The notes under the pieces are model-generated. The model had not been told where the DNA came from. It saw only the letters and a program-made list of their open reading frames with translations, and ran no database searches. A program made the position numbers and the translations under genes. From an uncultured Lachnospiraceae bacterium (lineage in GTDB: Bacteria > Bacillota > Clostridia > Lachnospirales > Lachnospiraceae), in NCBI GenBank assembly GCA_947632515.1, contig CANRPO010000024.1:1-45732 (forward strand): DNA of 45,732 nucleotides, read 5' to 3'. Positions 15,424 to 22,944 of the stretch are shown piece by piece. Numbering within the stretch: the first letter of the stretch is position 1; every line of letters begins with the position of its first letter.

Positions 15424-16884
15424 TCACCCTGCGGCAAAAGAAAAATAAGCCGGGATCATGATGATCACCATGACGATGCAGAGCATCATCATCATTGGCA
15501 GGAGCAGTTTTGTGCCTGCCTCCTCGCCCAGCTTTTTCGCCATGGCCTTTCGCTCCGCAAAGGCGTTGTCAGCCTCCCGGCGCAGCGCGGACAGCAGATC
15601 GTTACTGCCCTTTCTGAGATTCTGCGACAGCAGCGTGCTCAGTTTCATGTAGACCGGCGCCTGACACCGTCTTCCAAAATGGTCGTAAACCTCGCTCTCA
15701 GATCTGCCGCTCTGCATTTCATTACACGCAATCAAAATCTCCTCATAGACATATCGCCTCCTCTCTGTCTGTTGTTTCTTGTAATCCTCCCCCATCTTGA
15801 TAAAGGCATTTCGGATCGTCATGCCCGCGCCCATGTAGAGCGCCAGCTTGTTGACGATTTCGGGATAATCCAACAGCAGCTCTCTCCTTCTCTGCTCCAA
15901 CTGCCTGTCCAACTCCCTCCCGCCGCTCCAATACAGGGCCCCCGCCGCCAAAATGACCACAAGCAGAAGATACCCGCTGCTGTCCTGTATGATCTCCCGC
16001 CATATGATCGGCTCGTTTTCCAGACTGTCCGGCAGTACCATCGCCTCCTCGGTCCCCGTGCGCTCCTCCTGCGCGTGCAGCAGTTCCTCAATACGGTTCC
16101 GCAGCAGTTCTCTGTAGGTGTACACGACGGGATTGACCTGTACATACATTTGATGTTCCCATGTCTGCAGCCCATATTTGAAATGCGCCGTCAGCATTAC
16201 CACGACGCCCTCCGTCAGCTCCGTGTTATCCACCGTTCCATCCGTATTGACAAGCCCATAGCTGCTGCTCTCCCACGACAGCTCAAATGGGTAGCCTTCC
16301 ATGTGGGTCATCAGGTCCAGATCATACCGCACGTCCTCCAGACTGTCATTGCGCCCACGGATCAGCCCCGGCAGAAGTTCCGCCGCCTCTCTGTACAATG
16401 CCTCCGCCTCCTCTTTCGTGTACTTTCTCTCCTCCACCACATACTGAAACAGTTCTTCCTCCTCCCCCGCGATCTGCGCCGCCAGTTCTACGGAAAGATC
16501 GCCGCCGCCGTATCCTTTCCTTTGTATACGATTTCCCTCCACCAAAAGCGGACTGCTGCGCGCGCTCCACCATGCCGCAAGACAAAAGAGAACGCCCGCA
16601 AATACTACCGTGAGCGCGGTCCGGTATCTCGACAGATAGAAATTCTTCATCTGCGCTGCGGCCGGTATGGACGGTTTCAGGGTTTTAAGTTTCGTCTCCA
16701 ACTGACGGCGAAACAGATCTTTGCGCCAGTCATATCTTTTGCCCGCGACTCCGGGCAGACCCCTCTCCCTCTTTCGCACCAGGTACGCCGCCATCTTGTG
16801 AAAAGGATTTTTGCCCTCCTCCTTCCGCGACAGAAAAAACAGCAGCGCATAGACCCCCAGAATGGCTGTGTATATGTATATCAT
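15424..16884 (-). CDS. tadC: TadC-like inner-membrane platform protein (T2SSF family)
   Basis: The 486-residue protein is longer than usual for TadC (about 300). It has an N-terminal helix, a second helix near residue 95, then an extra segment of about 180 residues before another membrane helix near residue 312. The conserved type II secretion F domain follows (LDRQLEQRRRELLLDYPEIVNKLALYMGAG..., with AGMTIRNAF) and a C-terminal pair of helices. It would form the membrane platform with TadB for pilus extension. It starts 11 nt after tadB with GGGAGG upstream. The added segment is probably outside the membrane and has no family I recognise. Confidence 0.83.
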   Translation of the reverse strand: MIYIYTAILGVYALLFFLSRKEEGKNPFHKMAAYLVRKRERGLPGVAGKRYDWRKDLFRRQLETKLKTLKPSIPAAAQMKNFYLSRYRTALTVVFAGVLFCLAAWWSARSSPLLVEGNRIQRKGYGGGDLSVELAAQIAGEEEELFQYVVEERKYTKEEAEALYREAAELLPGLIRGRNDSLEDVRYDLDLMTHMEGYPFELSWESSSYGLVNTDGTVDNTELTEGVVVMLTAHFKYGLQTWEHQMYVQVNPVVYTYRELLRNRIEELLHAQEERTGTEEAMVLPDSLENEPIIWREIIQDSSGYLLLVVILAAGALYWSGGRELDRQLEQRRRELLLDYPEIVNKLALYMGAGMTIRNAFIKMGEDYKKQQTERRRYVYEEILIACNEMQSGRSESEVYDHFGRRCQAPVYMKLSTLLSQNLRKGSNDLLSALRREADNAFAERKAMAKKLGEEAGTKLLLPMMMMLCIVMVIIMIPAYFSFAAG

Positions 16885-16895
16885 TTTCTTCCTCC

Positions 16896-17654
16896 CTATA
16901 CTTCAATATCCACGATCCGCCGGGACATCATGTACGCCGCCAGATAGAAACCGAGGCACACCGTCATGACGACCACCCCGATCAGATTGTGGTACAATAC
17001 GTCAAAAAATCCTTGGGATGTACTGCCCACATAGAAGATAATGAGAAAGGGCACCAGATTCATAATTTTCTGTTCCATTTTCCTAGCGCTGATCATAAGC
17101 TGAATCTCCTTGTCCGTCTCCGCCTTCTGCTCGATCACGGCCGCTGTCTTCGCCAAAATCTCTGTCATATTGCCGCCGTTTCTCTTGGCGATCAGAAAGA
17201 CGTCCGCAAACTGCAGAACGTCCGGCAGGCCGCTGCGCGCGCCAAGACTGTACAGAAGTTTCTCTAGGACCACATTGTTGTCTAAGCCCGTTATGATGTA
17301 CTTTAGTTCCATGCAGATCACACTCCGGTCGCCGTAGAGCATCGCCATATCCCCATAGGATTCCCGAAAAGCGTTTTCGATGGAATAACCGGCCTTTTGA
17401 TTGGCGGCGACGGTGAGAATCAGATCCTTGAACTGCATACTCAGCTCCTGCCGCCGCCGCCTCGCAAGCTCCTTTCTCTTCCCTTTTAGAAACAGAAACA
17501 GCATTGGCAGAAGAGCCGCGCACGCGATCCATGACCGATAGAAAAAGTAAGCGACCGCCGCCACGAGAGCCATTCCTTCCGCCGTGTACAGCACATGGTC
17601 TTTCGCATGAAACCGATAATCACTGTAATCCGGCAGACTGTAATTTTTCCACAT
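16896..17654 (-). CDS. tadB: TadB-like inner-membrane platform protein (T2SSF family)
   Basis: The 252-residue protein starts at the ATG at 17654 (GGAG 9 nt upstream), inside the end of tadA with a 35-nt overlap. Two membrane helices near residues 25-60 precede the T2SSF domain (MQFKDLILTVAANQKAGYSIENAFRES, and GGNMTEILAKTA). Two C-terminal helices follow. TadB and TadC together form the platform on which the TadA ATPase works. Length is near that of truncated TadB forms lacking a long N-terminal domain. Confidence 0.85.
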   Translation of the reverse strand: MWKNYSLPDYSDYRFHAKDHVLYTAEGMALVAAVAYFFYRSWIACAALLPMLFLFLKGKRKELARRRRQELSMQFKDLILTVAANQKAGYSIENAFRESYGDMAMLYGDRSVICMELKYIITGLDNNVVLEKLLYSLGARSGLPDVLQFADVFLIAKRNGGNMTEILAKTAAVIEQKAETDKEIQLMISARKMEQKIMNLVPFLIIFYVGSTSQGFFDVLYHNLIGVVVMTVCLGFYLAAYMMSRRIVDIEV

Positions 17655-18840
17655 ACATGAGTTCTCCTTTCTTCTGCAGATTCCCAAGGATCCTGCCGTC
17701 CGCGCTCTCCCCCGTCTCGACGAACCGATACAGCGGATGGAGGGTGATCGCGTCATTCTCGAACCCCCGCACTTCTGTGATCTCCAACACTTTGCGGGAC
17801 TTGTCTCGAAGTCTCCCAAGATGCACGATAATATCGATGCCGGAGGCGATCTGCTGTCGGATGGCCGCAAGCGGTATCTCCATTCCCATCAGGATCATAT
17901 TTTCCAGACGGCTCAGCATATCCTTAGAGCTGTTGGCATGTCCCGTGGACATGGAACCGTCGTGCCCCGTATTCAGGCATTGCATCATGTCAAAAGCCTC
18001 GCCCCCTCTGACCTCACCGACGATGATCCTGTCCGGCCTCATGCGCAGCGACGTCTTGATCAGATCCCTGATCGTGATCTCCCTGCAGCCCTCCACATTG
18101 GCGTTGCGCGTCTCCAGACGCACCAGATTCGGCGCTCCGCGTATCTGCAGTTCCGCACTGTCCTCTATGGTGATGATCCGCTCTTCCTGCGGGATATAGT
18201 AAGACAGCGCATTGAGAAAAGTGGTCTTGCCCGATCCCGTACCGCCGCTGATGAAAATGTTGTACTTCGCGCGTACAAGCCTGCTCAGCCAGCGGCATAC
18301 CTCCTCGCTGATGGAACCGTAGGCGATCAGGTCTTCCATCATGATCGGTTTCTCCGGAAATTTTCGTATCGTCACGATGGGCCCGTTCAGCGCCACCGGC
18401 TCCAAAACCACGTTCACGCGCGCGCCGCCCCGCAGCCTGGCGTCCACGATGGGCGACGCCTCGTTCACGACGCGGTTACAGTCCGACACGATCTGCTGGA
18501 TCACATTCTGCAGCTTTTCCTCGCTCTCAAACCGCAGATCGCTTTGAAAGAGTCTGCCGTCCCGCTCTATGAAAACGCAGTCCGGGCCGTTGATCATGAT
18601 CTCCGTGATGTGCGGATTGTCCACCAGCTCCTGCAGCACGTCCAGCTTGCGGATCGCGTCGAACAGCTCCTTTCGGTACTGCCCGCGCTCCTTGAGCGTC
18701 ATCGGCGTCTCCTTGCTCTCCCGGATCAGCATTTCATCGATCAGTTCCTGCATCTCCTCGTCCGACCGCTCCGCCGTGTAATCGATCTCCTCCGCCAGTT
18801 TTTCCCGCAGATGCCTCCTGCGCTCCTCTCTACTCTCCAT
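17620..18840 (-). CDS. tadA: TadA/CpaF family secretion ATPase
   Basis: The 406-residue cytosolic ATPase powers assembly of Flp pili. Visible motifs are HITEIMINGPDCVFIE (N-terminal sensor-like domain), the Walker A loop ISGGTGSGKTTFLNALS (about residues 188-204), an Asp box around ITIEDSAELQI, Walker B MRPDRIIVGEVRGGEAFD, and the His box TGHDGSMSTGHANS. All catalytic residues appear intact. It overlaps tadZ by 11 nt upstream and tadB by 35 nt downstream, a tightly coupled arrangement. Confidence 0.94.
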   Translation of the reverse strand: MESREERRRHLREKLAEEIDYTAERSDEEMQELIDEMLIRESKETPMTLKERGQYRKELFDAIRKLDVLQELVDNPHITEIMINGPDCVFIERDGRLFQSDLRFESEEKLQNVIQQIVSDCNRVVNEASPIVDARLRGGARVNVVLEPVALNGPIVTIRKFPEKPIMMEDLIAYGSISEEVCRWLSRLVRAKYNIFISGGTGSGKTTFLNALSYYIPQEERIITIEDSAELQIRGAPNLVRLETRNANVEGCREITIRDLIKTSLRMRPDRIIVGEVRGGEAFDMMQCLNTGHDGSMSTGHANSSKDMLSRLENMILMGMEIPLAAIRQQIASGIDIIVHLGRLRDKSRKVLEITEVRGFENDAITLHPLYRFVETGESADGRILGNLQKKGELMYVEKLQSAGLQ

Positions 18841-19843
18841 ACAGGTCCTCTCTCACGATCGCTTTCACATAGCCAGCCAGCTCCCCGTGCGTCATGGAGT
18901 CCAAGGCCACGGGAATTTCCTTGAATGTGGGAAATCTGCACTTTACGGTTTTAGCAGCGATCTCATCCAGCTCGTTAAATTTCAGAATCTGCTCGTACTG
19001 GTTCAGCTTGGCGACCGCGAAGCTGTCTTCCCTGGTGATCGTATAGATCTTAAAGCATTTCCTGAGCAGATCGAAAAGTCCGTCCAGCCCGTCGTCCAGA
19101 TCCAGGATCATATACTCGTACTGCCCGATCCGGGCCACATACTCGCACAGCGCAAGCCACTGGTTTCCATCCGCCTCCCGCATTCCCATAAGAGACTGTC
19201 CCGGAGGGATGTAATCCAGCCCTCCGATATTCTGCAGGATCGCGGAGAGTCTGAACGACAGCTTGTCCTTCGCACAGCGAAAATAGTACATCAGATCCAT
19301 CATATCCATGGAAAAGTCCCGTTTTAACATCTGTCCGAATCCGGAATAATTCTCAAAGTTCATGTAGAGCGTCCTGTGTTCCTTCGAAAGTATCTGTCCA
19401 AGCGTCAGCGCGAAGGTCGTCTGCAGACACCGCTTGACAGGCGAGTAGATCCCGATCAGTTTTACCTCCGTGTCCGACGCCTGTTCCTCCGCACTCCAAT
19501 CCGACAGCTCCGGAACCGAATCCGCCAGCGCCTCCAGAATGGCGATAGGGCTCTGAAACTTGCTGATGCAGCACAAGCTCTCGCTCCTCGCCTCATCGCT
19601 CTCCTGCAGCACAAAGATCTGCGTCACCTGCCGCCTGATATATTCCTCGCGCAGCATTCGCAGCACGCTCTCCGCGATCAGAAGTATTTCCACCTTCTCC
19701 CGCTGCATGAACTTCTGCAGCTCTTCCGCCTTTGTAAACAGATGGAACACATAGGGCAGTCTGACTTTTTCGAGCATATATTCCATCAGCCTGACCGCAT
19801 AAGCCTCCTCCGTGTCGCATATTGCAAAAACTTTTTGTCTCAA
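18830..19843 (-). CDS. TadZ/CpaE-like protein with degenerate ATPase loop
   Basis: The 337-residue protein has an N-terminal receiver-like region (residues 1 to about 110) and a MinD/ParA-like region after it. The place of the P-loop reads IGIYSPVKRCLQTTFALTLGQ (about 130-150) and lacks the KGGxGKT consensus. A Walker B-like ILDLDDGLDG occurs near residue 245. TadZ/CpaE proteins place the Tad machine in the cell, and several members have unusual P-loops. The gene overlaps the upstream prepilin peptidase by 4 nt (ATGA) and tadA by 11 nt. Assignment rests on order and fold-like motifs, not on overall identity. Confidence 0.72.
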   Translation of the reverse strand: MRQKVFAICDTEEAYAVRLMEYMLEKVRLPYVFHLFTKAEELQKFMQREKVEILLIAESVLRMLREEYIRRQVTQIFVLQESDEARSESLCCISKFQSPIAILEALADSVPELSDWSAEEQASDTEVKLIGIYSPVKRCLQTTFALTLGQILSKEHRTLYMNFENYSGFGQMLKRDFSMDMMDLMYYFRCAKDKLSFRLSAILQNIGGLDYIPPGQSLMGMREADGNQWLALCEYVARIGQYEYMILDLDDGLDGLFDLLRKCFKIYTITREDSFAVAKLNQYEQILKFNELDEIAAKTVKCRFPTFKEIPVALDSMTHGELAGYVKAIVREDLYGE

Positions 19844-20328
19844 ATCACACCTCCCACACGCAGAACCACGCCAAACAAAATCGGAACCGTAAAGTGAATC
19901 TTATTTTTGCGGTATCTCTCATAATCCTGCGCGGTATGCTCCCCGTACAGTTTCCACTGCCTCGTCCTGATCACATCTGCCAGATAGGACAGAAAATAAT
20001 ACAGCCGCTCTCTGCCGTTATGCTCCGCCAAAAGTTTGAACAGAGAGAAACCCGCGCCGATCACAAAGGACAGTACCAGCATTTTAAAAAATTCCGCCGG
20101 CTCCGTAAAAACGGCAACCATCATAAACACTTTGACGTCTCCCGCACCCAGCGCGCCGATCTTAAACAGCGGATACAACAGGAGAAATGCAAGAGCCGCG
20201 GATAGCGCGCTTTGCAAGATACCGAAACCGCAGATCAGACCGCCCGCCGCGCCGATGGCGGCGCCGAACAGGATATAACCGTTGGGAATCCGATCCGTCC
20301 TGAGATCCGCTAACGCTGCCAGAAGCAA
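19840..20328 (-). CDS. A24 family prepilin peptidase, first gene of the Tad operon
   Basis: The protein is a short prepilin peptidase (TadV-type), 162 residues from the TTG at 20328. Catalytic aspartates are in ALADLRTDRIPNGY and IGALGAGDVKVFM. The TTG start would cut the first membrane helix short and has no ribosome site. The open frame continues upstream, adding LTYYQSILIF-type hydrophobic sequence. A CTG at 20361 lies 13 nt after a perfect GGAGGTGG and is the more natural beginning. No ATG or GTG exists in frame. The C-terminus is longer than usual, with a charged section and a final helix. It heads the operon and is translationally coupled to tadZ. Confidence 0.8.
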   Translation of the reverse strand: MLLAALADLRTDRIPNGYILFGAAIGAAGGLICGFGILQSALSAALAFLLLYPLFKIGALGAGDVKVFMMVAVFTEPAEFFKMLVLSFVIGAGFSLFKLLAEHNGRERLYYFLSYLADVIRTRQWKLYGEHTAQDYERYRKNKIHFTVPILFGVVLRVGGVI

Positions 20329-20361
20329 AAGAAAAATTAAGATAGATTGATAGTAAGTCAG

Positions 20362-20497
20362 TCCAACAGAACCACCTCCGATCGATCATGTAACCAGACT
20401 CAATGAAATACTTGGGTGAAATCCCCGATGCCGTATGGCGATAGAGTGAGACACAATCAGAAACAGCGTCTCATTTAGAATTTCTTGAGTGATTGTG
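20362..20497 (-). promoter_or_regulatory. About 135-nt untranslated leader of the Tad operon
   Basis: Between the probable transcription start (about 20497) and the first gene, the minus-strand RNA contains a hairpin TGAGAC...GTCTCA (about 20444-20474), a GGGGATTTCACCC stem (about 20412-20425) and the ribosome site GGAGGTGG (about 20371-20378). No small open frame with a good start stands out. It does not match the c-di-GMP or other riboswitch patterns I can recall. It may still be regulatory given its length and the weak start codon. Confidence 0.4.
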
Positions 20498-20503
20498 AGT
20501 TGA

Positions 20504-20532
20504 ATTATAAACGTCTTTTATCGTCTTGTCCA
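20504..20532 (-). promoter_or_regulatory. Promoter of the Tad pilus operon
   Basis: Minus-strand TGGACA (20527-20532), 17-nt spacer, TATAAT (20504-20509). It is the only strong promoter seen upstream of the ten closely packed Tad genes and lies 36 nt beyond the bofA stop codon. Confidence 0.82.
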
Positions 20533-20568
20533 GACATATTTTAAGAAAAAAATAATTTTGTTAAAATC

Positions 20569-20841
20569 CTACAATATTTTAAAAAAATGTATGCCGTAAA
20601 GTACGGCGATCCCCGGAAATCCAAGGATTCCCGATGTCAAAATCGTGAGTGGATTGATCCCCACGGCGACGGAAATCTGTCTCGACGCCAAAATATAATT
20701 CAGGCAGTAGATCCCGATTGTCCCCATCACCGCCCGCAGGACAAAATTAACCAGCCACTCTACTTTTCTGCCCATCGCCCCGATCAGAAGAACGATCAGA
20801 CAAACCCCCAGGATAGCCAACATTCCTCCCGCATTTGCCAT
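20569..20841 (-). CDS. bofA: BofA family pro-sigma-K processing inhibitor-like protein
   Basis: The 90-residue membrane protein starts at the ATG at 20841 (GAGGTG upstream) instead of the longer frame. It has two to three hydrophobic helices and ends in the family motif GINPLTILTSGILGFPGIAVLYGIHF. In Bacillus BofA blocks cleavage of pro-sigma-K by SpoIVFB until the forespore signals, so its presence suggests an endospore former. In Bacillus it lies next to yaaL. Here the yaaL-like gene is immediately divergent. An A/T-rich stretch with seven T residues follows the stop and may be a weak terminator. Confidence 0.87.
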   Translation of the reverse strand: MANAGGMLAILGVCLIVLLIGAMGRKVEWLVNFVLRAVMGTIGIYCLNYILASRQISVAVGINPLTILTSGILGFPGIAVLYGIHFFKIL

Positions 20842-20909
20842 TATCCCACGCACCTCTCCACTCGTCTTGTCTGCTAAATAGATATGTCTCCTGCCGGGCA
20901 AATATTACA

Positions 20910-20938
20910 TGAATATTTATCCAAATTTTACCTATACT
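20910..20938 (+). promoter_or_regulatory. Weak candidate promoter of the YaaL-like gene
   Basis: TATACT (20933-20938) with a poor -35 (TGAATA, 20910-20915), 17-nt spacer, in the bofA/yaaL divergent gap. TTACCT and AGGTAA form a 6-bp inverted repeat around it (about 20928-20950). Confidence 0.3.
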
Positions 20939-20992
20939 TTAATTAGGTAATACTTTCCAATTTTGGAATAAAAAGAAAGGACTGGCTGCTCT

Positions 20993-21283
20993 ATGAAGAT
21001 TTTTTTCCATCAAAGCTCCAACGGCTCCGAGGACACGGATATTATTGTGGACTGTACGAAAATGTCACTGCATGAAGAATTGGCGCGGACAAGATATGCC
21101 CTGGAGATCGCCTACTCGAACTTTGACAATGTGACCGATCCCGACCTGATCGACTGCTACATCTATGAGGTAAACGCTATCCTGAAACGCTATAAATACT
21201 TAATAGAACAGGCAGCAGATAAAAACCTGCTGCCCGATGAGGAACATAATGAAATCTACCGCGCTCTAACGCTTTTCTCATAG
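20993..21283 (+). CDS. DUF2508 (YaaL-like) family protein
   Basis: The 96-residue soluble protein resembles YaaL/DUF2508. The defining region is LARTRYALEIAYSNFDNVTDPDLIDCYIYEVNAILKRYKYLIEQA (about residues 30-75; in the usual family this is the 'vtdpdlvdyyIyelkaaeaky' block). AAAGGA lies about 11 nt before the ATG. In Bacillus yaaL lies beside bofA and recR; here it is divergent from bofA, so the neighbourhood is kept but the orientation is changed. Its stop codon lies 1 nt from that of the convergent fliS, so no terminator fits between. Function is unknown. Confidence 0.8.
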   Translation: MKIFFHQSSNGSEDTDIIVDCTKMSLHEELARTRYALEIAYSNFDNVTDPDLIDCYIYEVNAILKRYKYLIEQAADKNLLPDEEHNEIYRALTLFS

Positions 21284-21284
21284 A

Positions 21285-21761
21285 TCACACGCGGAACCCT
21301 CGGTTGCCTCCGGGATCCGTGATGTTTTCCGTCAGGGTGTTCCTGCCGTAAGTAAGGCCTGCGTAGACCGTCTGGGTATTGCCCATGACAGGCCCGGACG
21401 TGTCCAGATCCTGGATCTGCTCGTACGCCTCGTGGAGCTGTCCGATCACAAGACGGACATGCGCAAGATTCTCCTTCTCATAGTGCGAGGACGCCTTGAC
21501 GAGCTCTCTGTCCACATACAGATAGAGCTGTAATAAATTCTGCGCCAGCACGTACTCGAAGTGCAGCGACGCCGTCAGTTCATCCATGCAGCCGCGGATC
21601 TTGCGGATGGCATTTTTAAACTCTGCTTTATTGCCGGTATCGAGCGCGCTCTCCGCCTCGTCGATATAGAGCAGAACCATCTCGTACAGAATCGTGATCA
21701 GCTGGGTCTTATTTGCCTGCGCGATGCGCAGGGTATATTCCTGTTTTAACTCTGCCGTCAT
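21285..21761 (-). CDS. fliS: Flagellar export chaperone FliS
   Basis: The 158-residue mostly helical protein has the FliS hallmarks: LKQEYTLRIAQANKTQLITILYEMVLLYIDEAESAL at residues 4-40 and a helical bundle to about residue 120. FliS binds the C-terminal end of newly made flagellin and keeps it unfolded for export. The C-terminal 35 residues (SGPVMGNTQTVYAG...) extend past the usual FliS end and look disordered. It follows flagellin by 21 nt in the same unit. Confidence 0.9.
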   Translation of the reverse strand: MTAELKQEYTLRIAQANKTQLITILYEMVLLYIDEAESALDTGNKAEFKNAIRKIRGCMDELTASLHFEYVLAQNLLQLYLYVDRELVKASSHYEKENLAHVRLVIGQLHEAYEQIQDLDTSGPVMGNTQTVYAGLTYGRNTLTENITDPGGNRGFRV

Positions 21762-21782
21762 ATCTTCTCTCCTTCACGCCCC

Positions 21783-22931
21783 TTACTGTAAAAGCTGCAA
21801 TACCTGAGCGGGCCTTTCGTTGGCCTGCGCGAGCATGGAAGTGGCCGCCTGCGCGATCACCTGCTGCGTCGTGTAGGTCGTCATCTCCTCCGCCATATCC
21901 ACGTCCATGATATTCGAGTAGGACGCCGTCATGTTCTCGTTGCTGACATCCAGATTGTTGATCGTGTGCTCCAGACGGTTCTGGTACGCGCCCAGCCTGC
22001 TCCGCACATCCGACACATACTGGATCGCGCCCTTGATCTCGGTGATGGCGTTGTCGCTGTGCTCCTCCGTGTCCACCTCTGTCCGCTCTATGCCAAGCCG
22101 GTCGAGGGAGATCTTCGGAATACGGATGTTGAGCTGCTGTCCCTCGTTGGCGCCGGTCTGCAAGTCCATGGAACCGATGCCCGTGATGTCGAGTTCCAGC
22201 GAATCGACACCGCCGCCCGCCACCTGCAATTTCCCGGTCGCCTGATCTCTCTTATCATAGTTGACCGCCAGCGTTATCTGAAAATCATTGCCGCCCGTGA
22301 TGACCACCTTATCCTGCCCGACCTCGGTGATCTCTGCCCCCGCGGGAAATCCCTCCCCCGGCGTAAAATTGGCCTTGGTCTGATCCAGATCGATCGTCCC
22401 GTCATCTTTATAAAACACCGTCAGGGCATCGACCGTATATTTCTTCGCCAGCACCTCGTCGCTGTAATAATCCACTGTGGCGAGCTGCGTGTTGGTGTAG
22501 CCGCGCAGATCGAAACTGCCGTCCAAAAGCGGCTGTCCGTTAAATTCCGTGTCTTTGGCGATCCTCGTCACCTCTTCCTTCAACTGTTTCAATTCGGCGT
22601 TTAACATCTCGCGGTCTTCCGTGGTGAGAACGCCGTGGGCGCCCTTGACTGCCAGCTCATTCATTCTCTGCAGCATCTCGTGCACTTCCGTCAGCGCCCC
22701 GTCCGCCGTCTCGATGATATTGACGCCCCGGTTGGAATTCTGCGTGGCAACGCCGATACCGCCGATCTGCGCATTCATCCTTCTTCCGATCGCGTACCCC
22801 GCCGGATCATCCTTTGACTCCGTGATCTTCAAACCGGAAGACAGCCTCTTCAAAGACTGCGATACTTTGTTATCCGCCATATTGGCCGCATTGTTTGCGT
22901 ACATTGCCGCTGCATTGTAAGTGATTTTCAT
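21783..22931 (-). CDS. Flagellin
   Basis: The 382-residue protein has conserved D0/D1 ends. The N-terminal block contains NKVSQSLKRLSSGLKI, DDPAGYAIGRRMNAQI, NSNRGVNIIETADGALTEV and MLQRMNELAVKG. The C-terminal block contains LGAYQNRLEHTINNLDVSNENMTASYSNIMDVDMAEEMT-type residues and ends SMLAQANERPAQVLQLLQ. A central domain of about 150 residues is variable. The N-terminus MKITYNAAAMYANN is unusual compared with MIINHN-type flagellins and recalls the MKITFDHTNANQN start of the gene before it. AGGAGG lies 7 nt upstream. It is the filament subunit of the flagellum. Confidence 0.95.
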   Translation of the reverse strand: MKITYNAAAMYANNAANMADNKVSQSLKRLSSGLKITESKDDPAGYAIGRRMNAQIGGIGVATQNSNRGVNIIETADGALTEVHEMLQRMNELAVKGAHGVLTTEDREMLNAELKQLKEEVTRIAKDTEFNGQPLLDGSFDLRGYTNTQLATVDYYSDEVLAKKYTVDALTVFYKDDGTIDLDQTKANFTPGEGFPAGAEITEVGQDKVVITGGNDFQITLAVNYDKRDQATGKLQVAGGGVDSLELDITGIGSMDLQTGANEGQQLNIRIPKISLDRLGIERTEVDTEEHSDNAITEIKGAIQYVSDVRSRLGAYQNRLEHTINNLDVSNENMTASYSNIMDVDMAEEMTTYTTQQVIAQAATSMLAQANERPAQVLQLLQ

Positions 22932-22944
22932 TTGGTTTCCTCCT

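Noticed and set aside
14896..16947. Plus-strand open frame of 683 codons and similar long plus-strand frames (for example 3810-5477, 6178-7713, 26156-27928)
   Set aside because: They lie opposite well-supported minus-strand genes (tadC, DHH/YitT, fumarase, glgB), have no ribosome sites and no recognisable domains; they come from GC-biased codon positions.
20362..20497. c-di-GMP riboswitch in the Tad leader
   Set aside because: The conserved GEMM core and tetraloop-receptor features are not found; only generic hairpins are seen.
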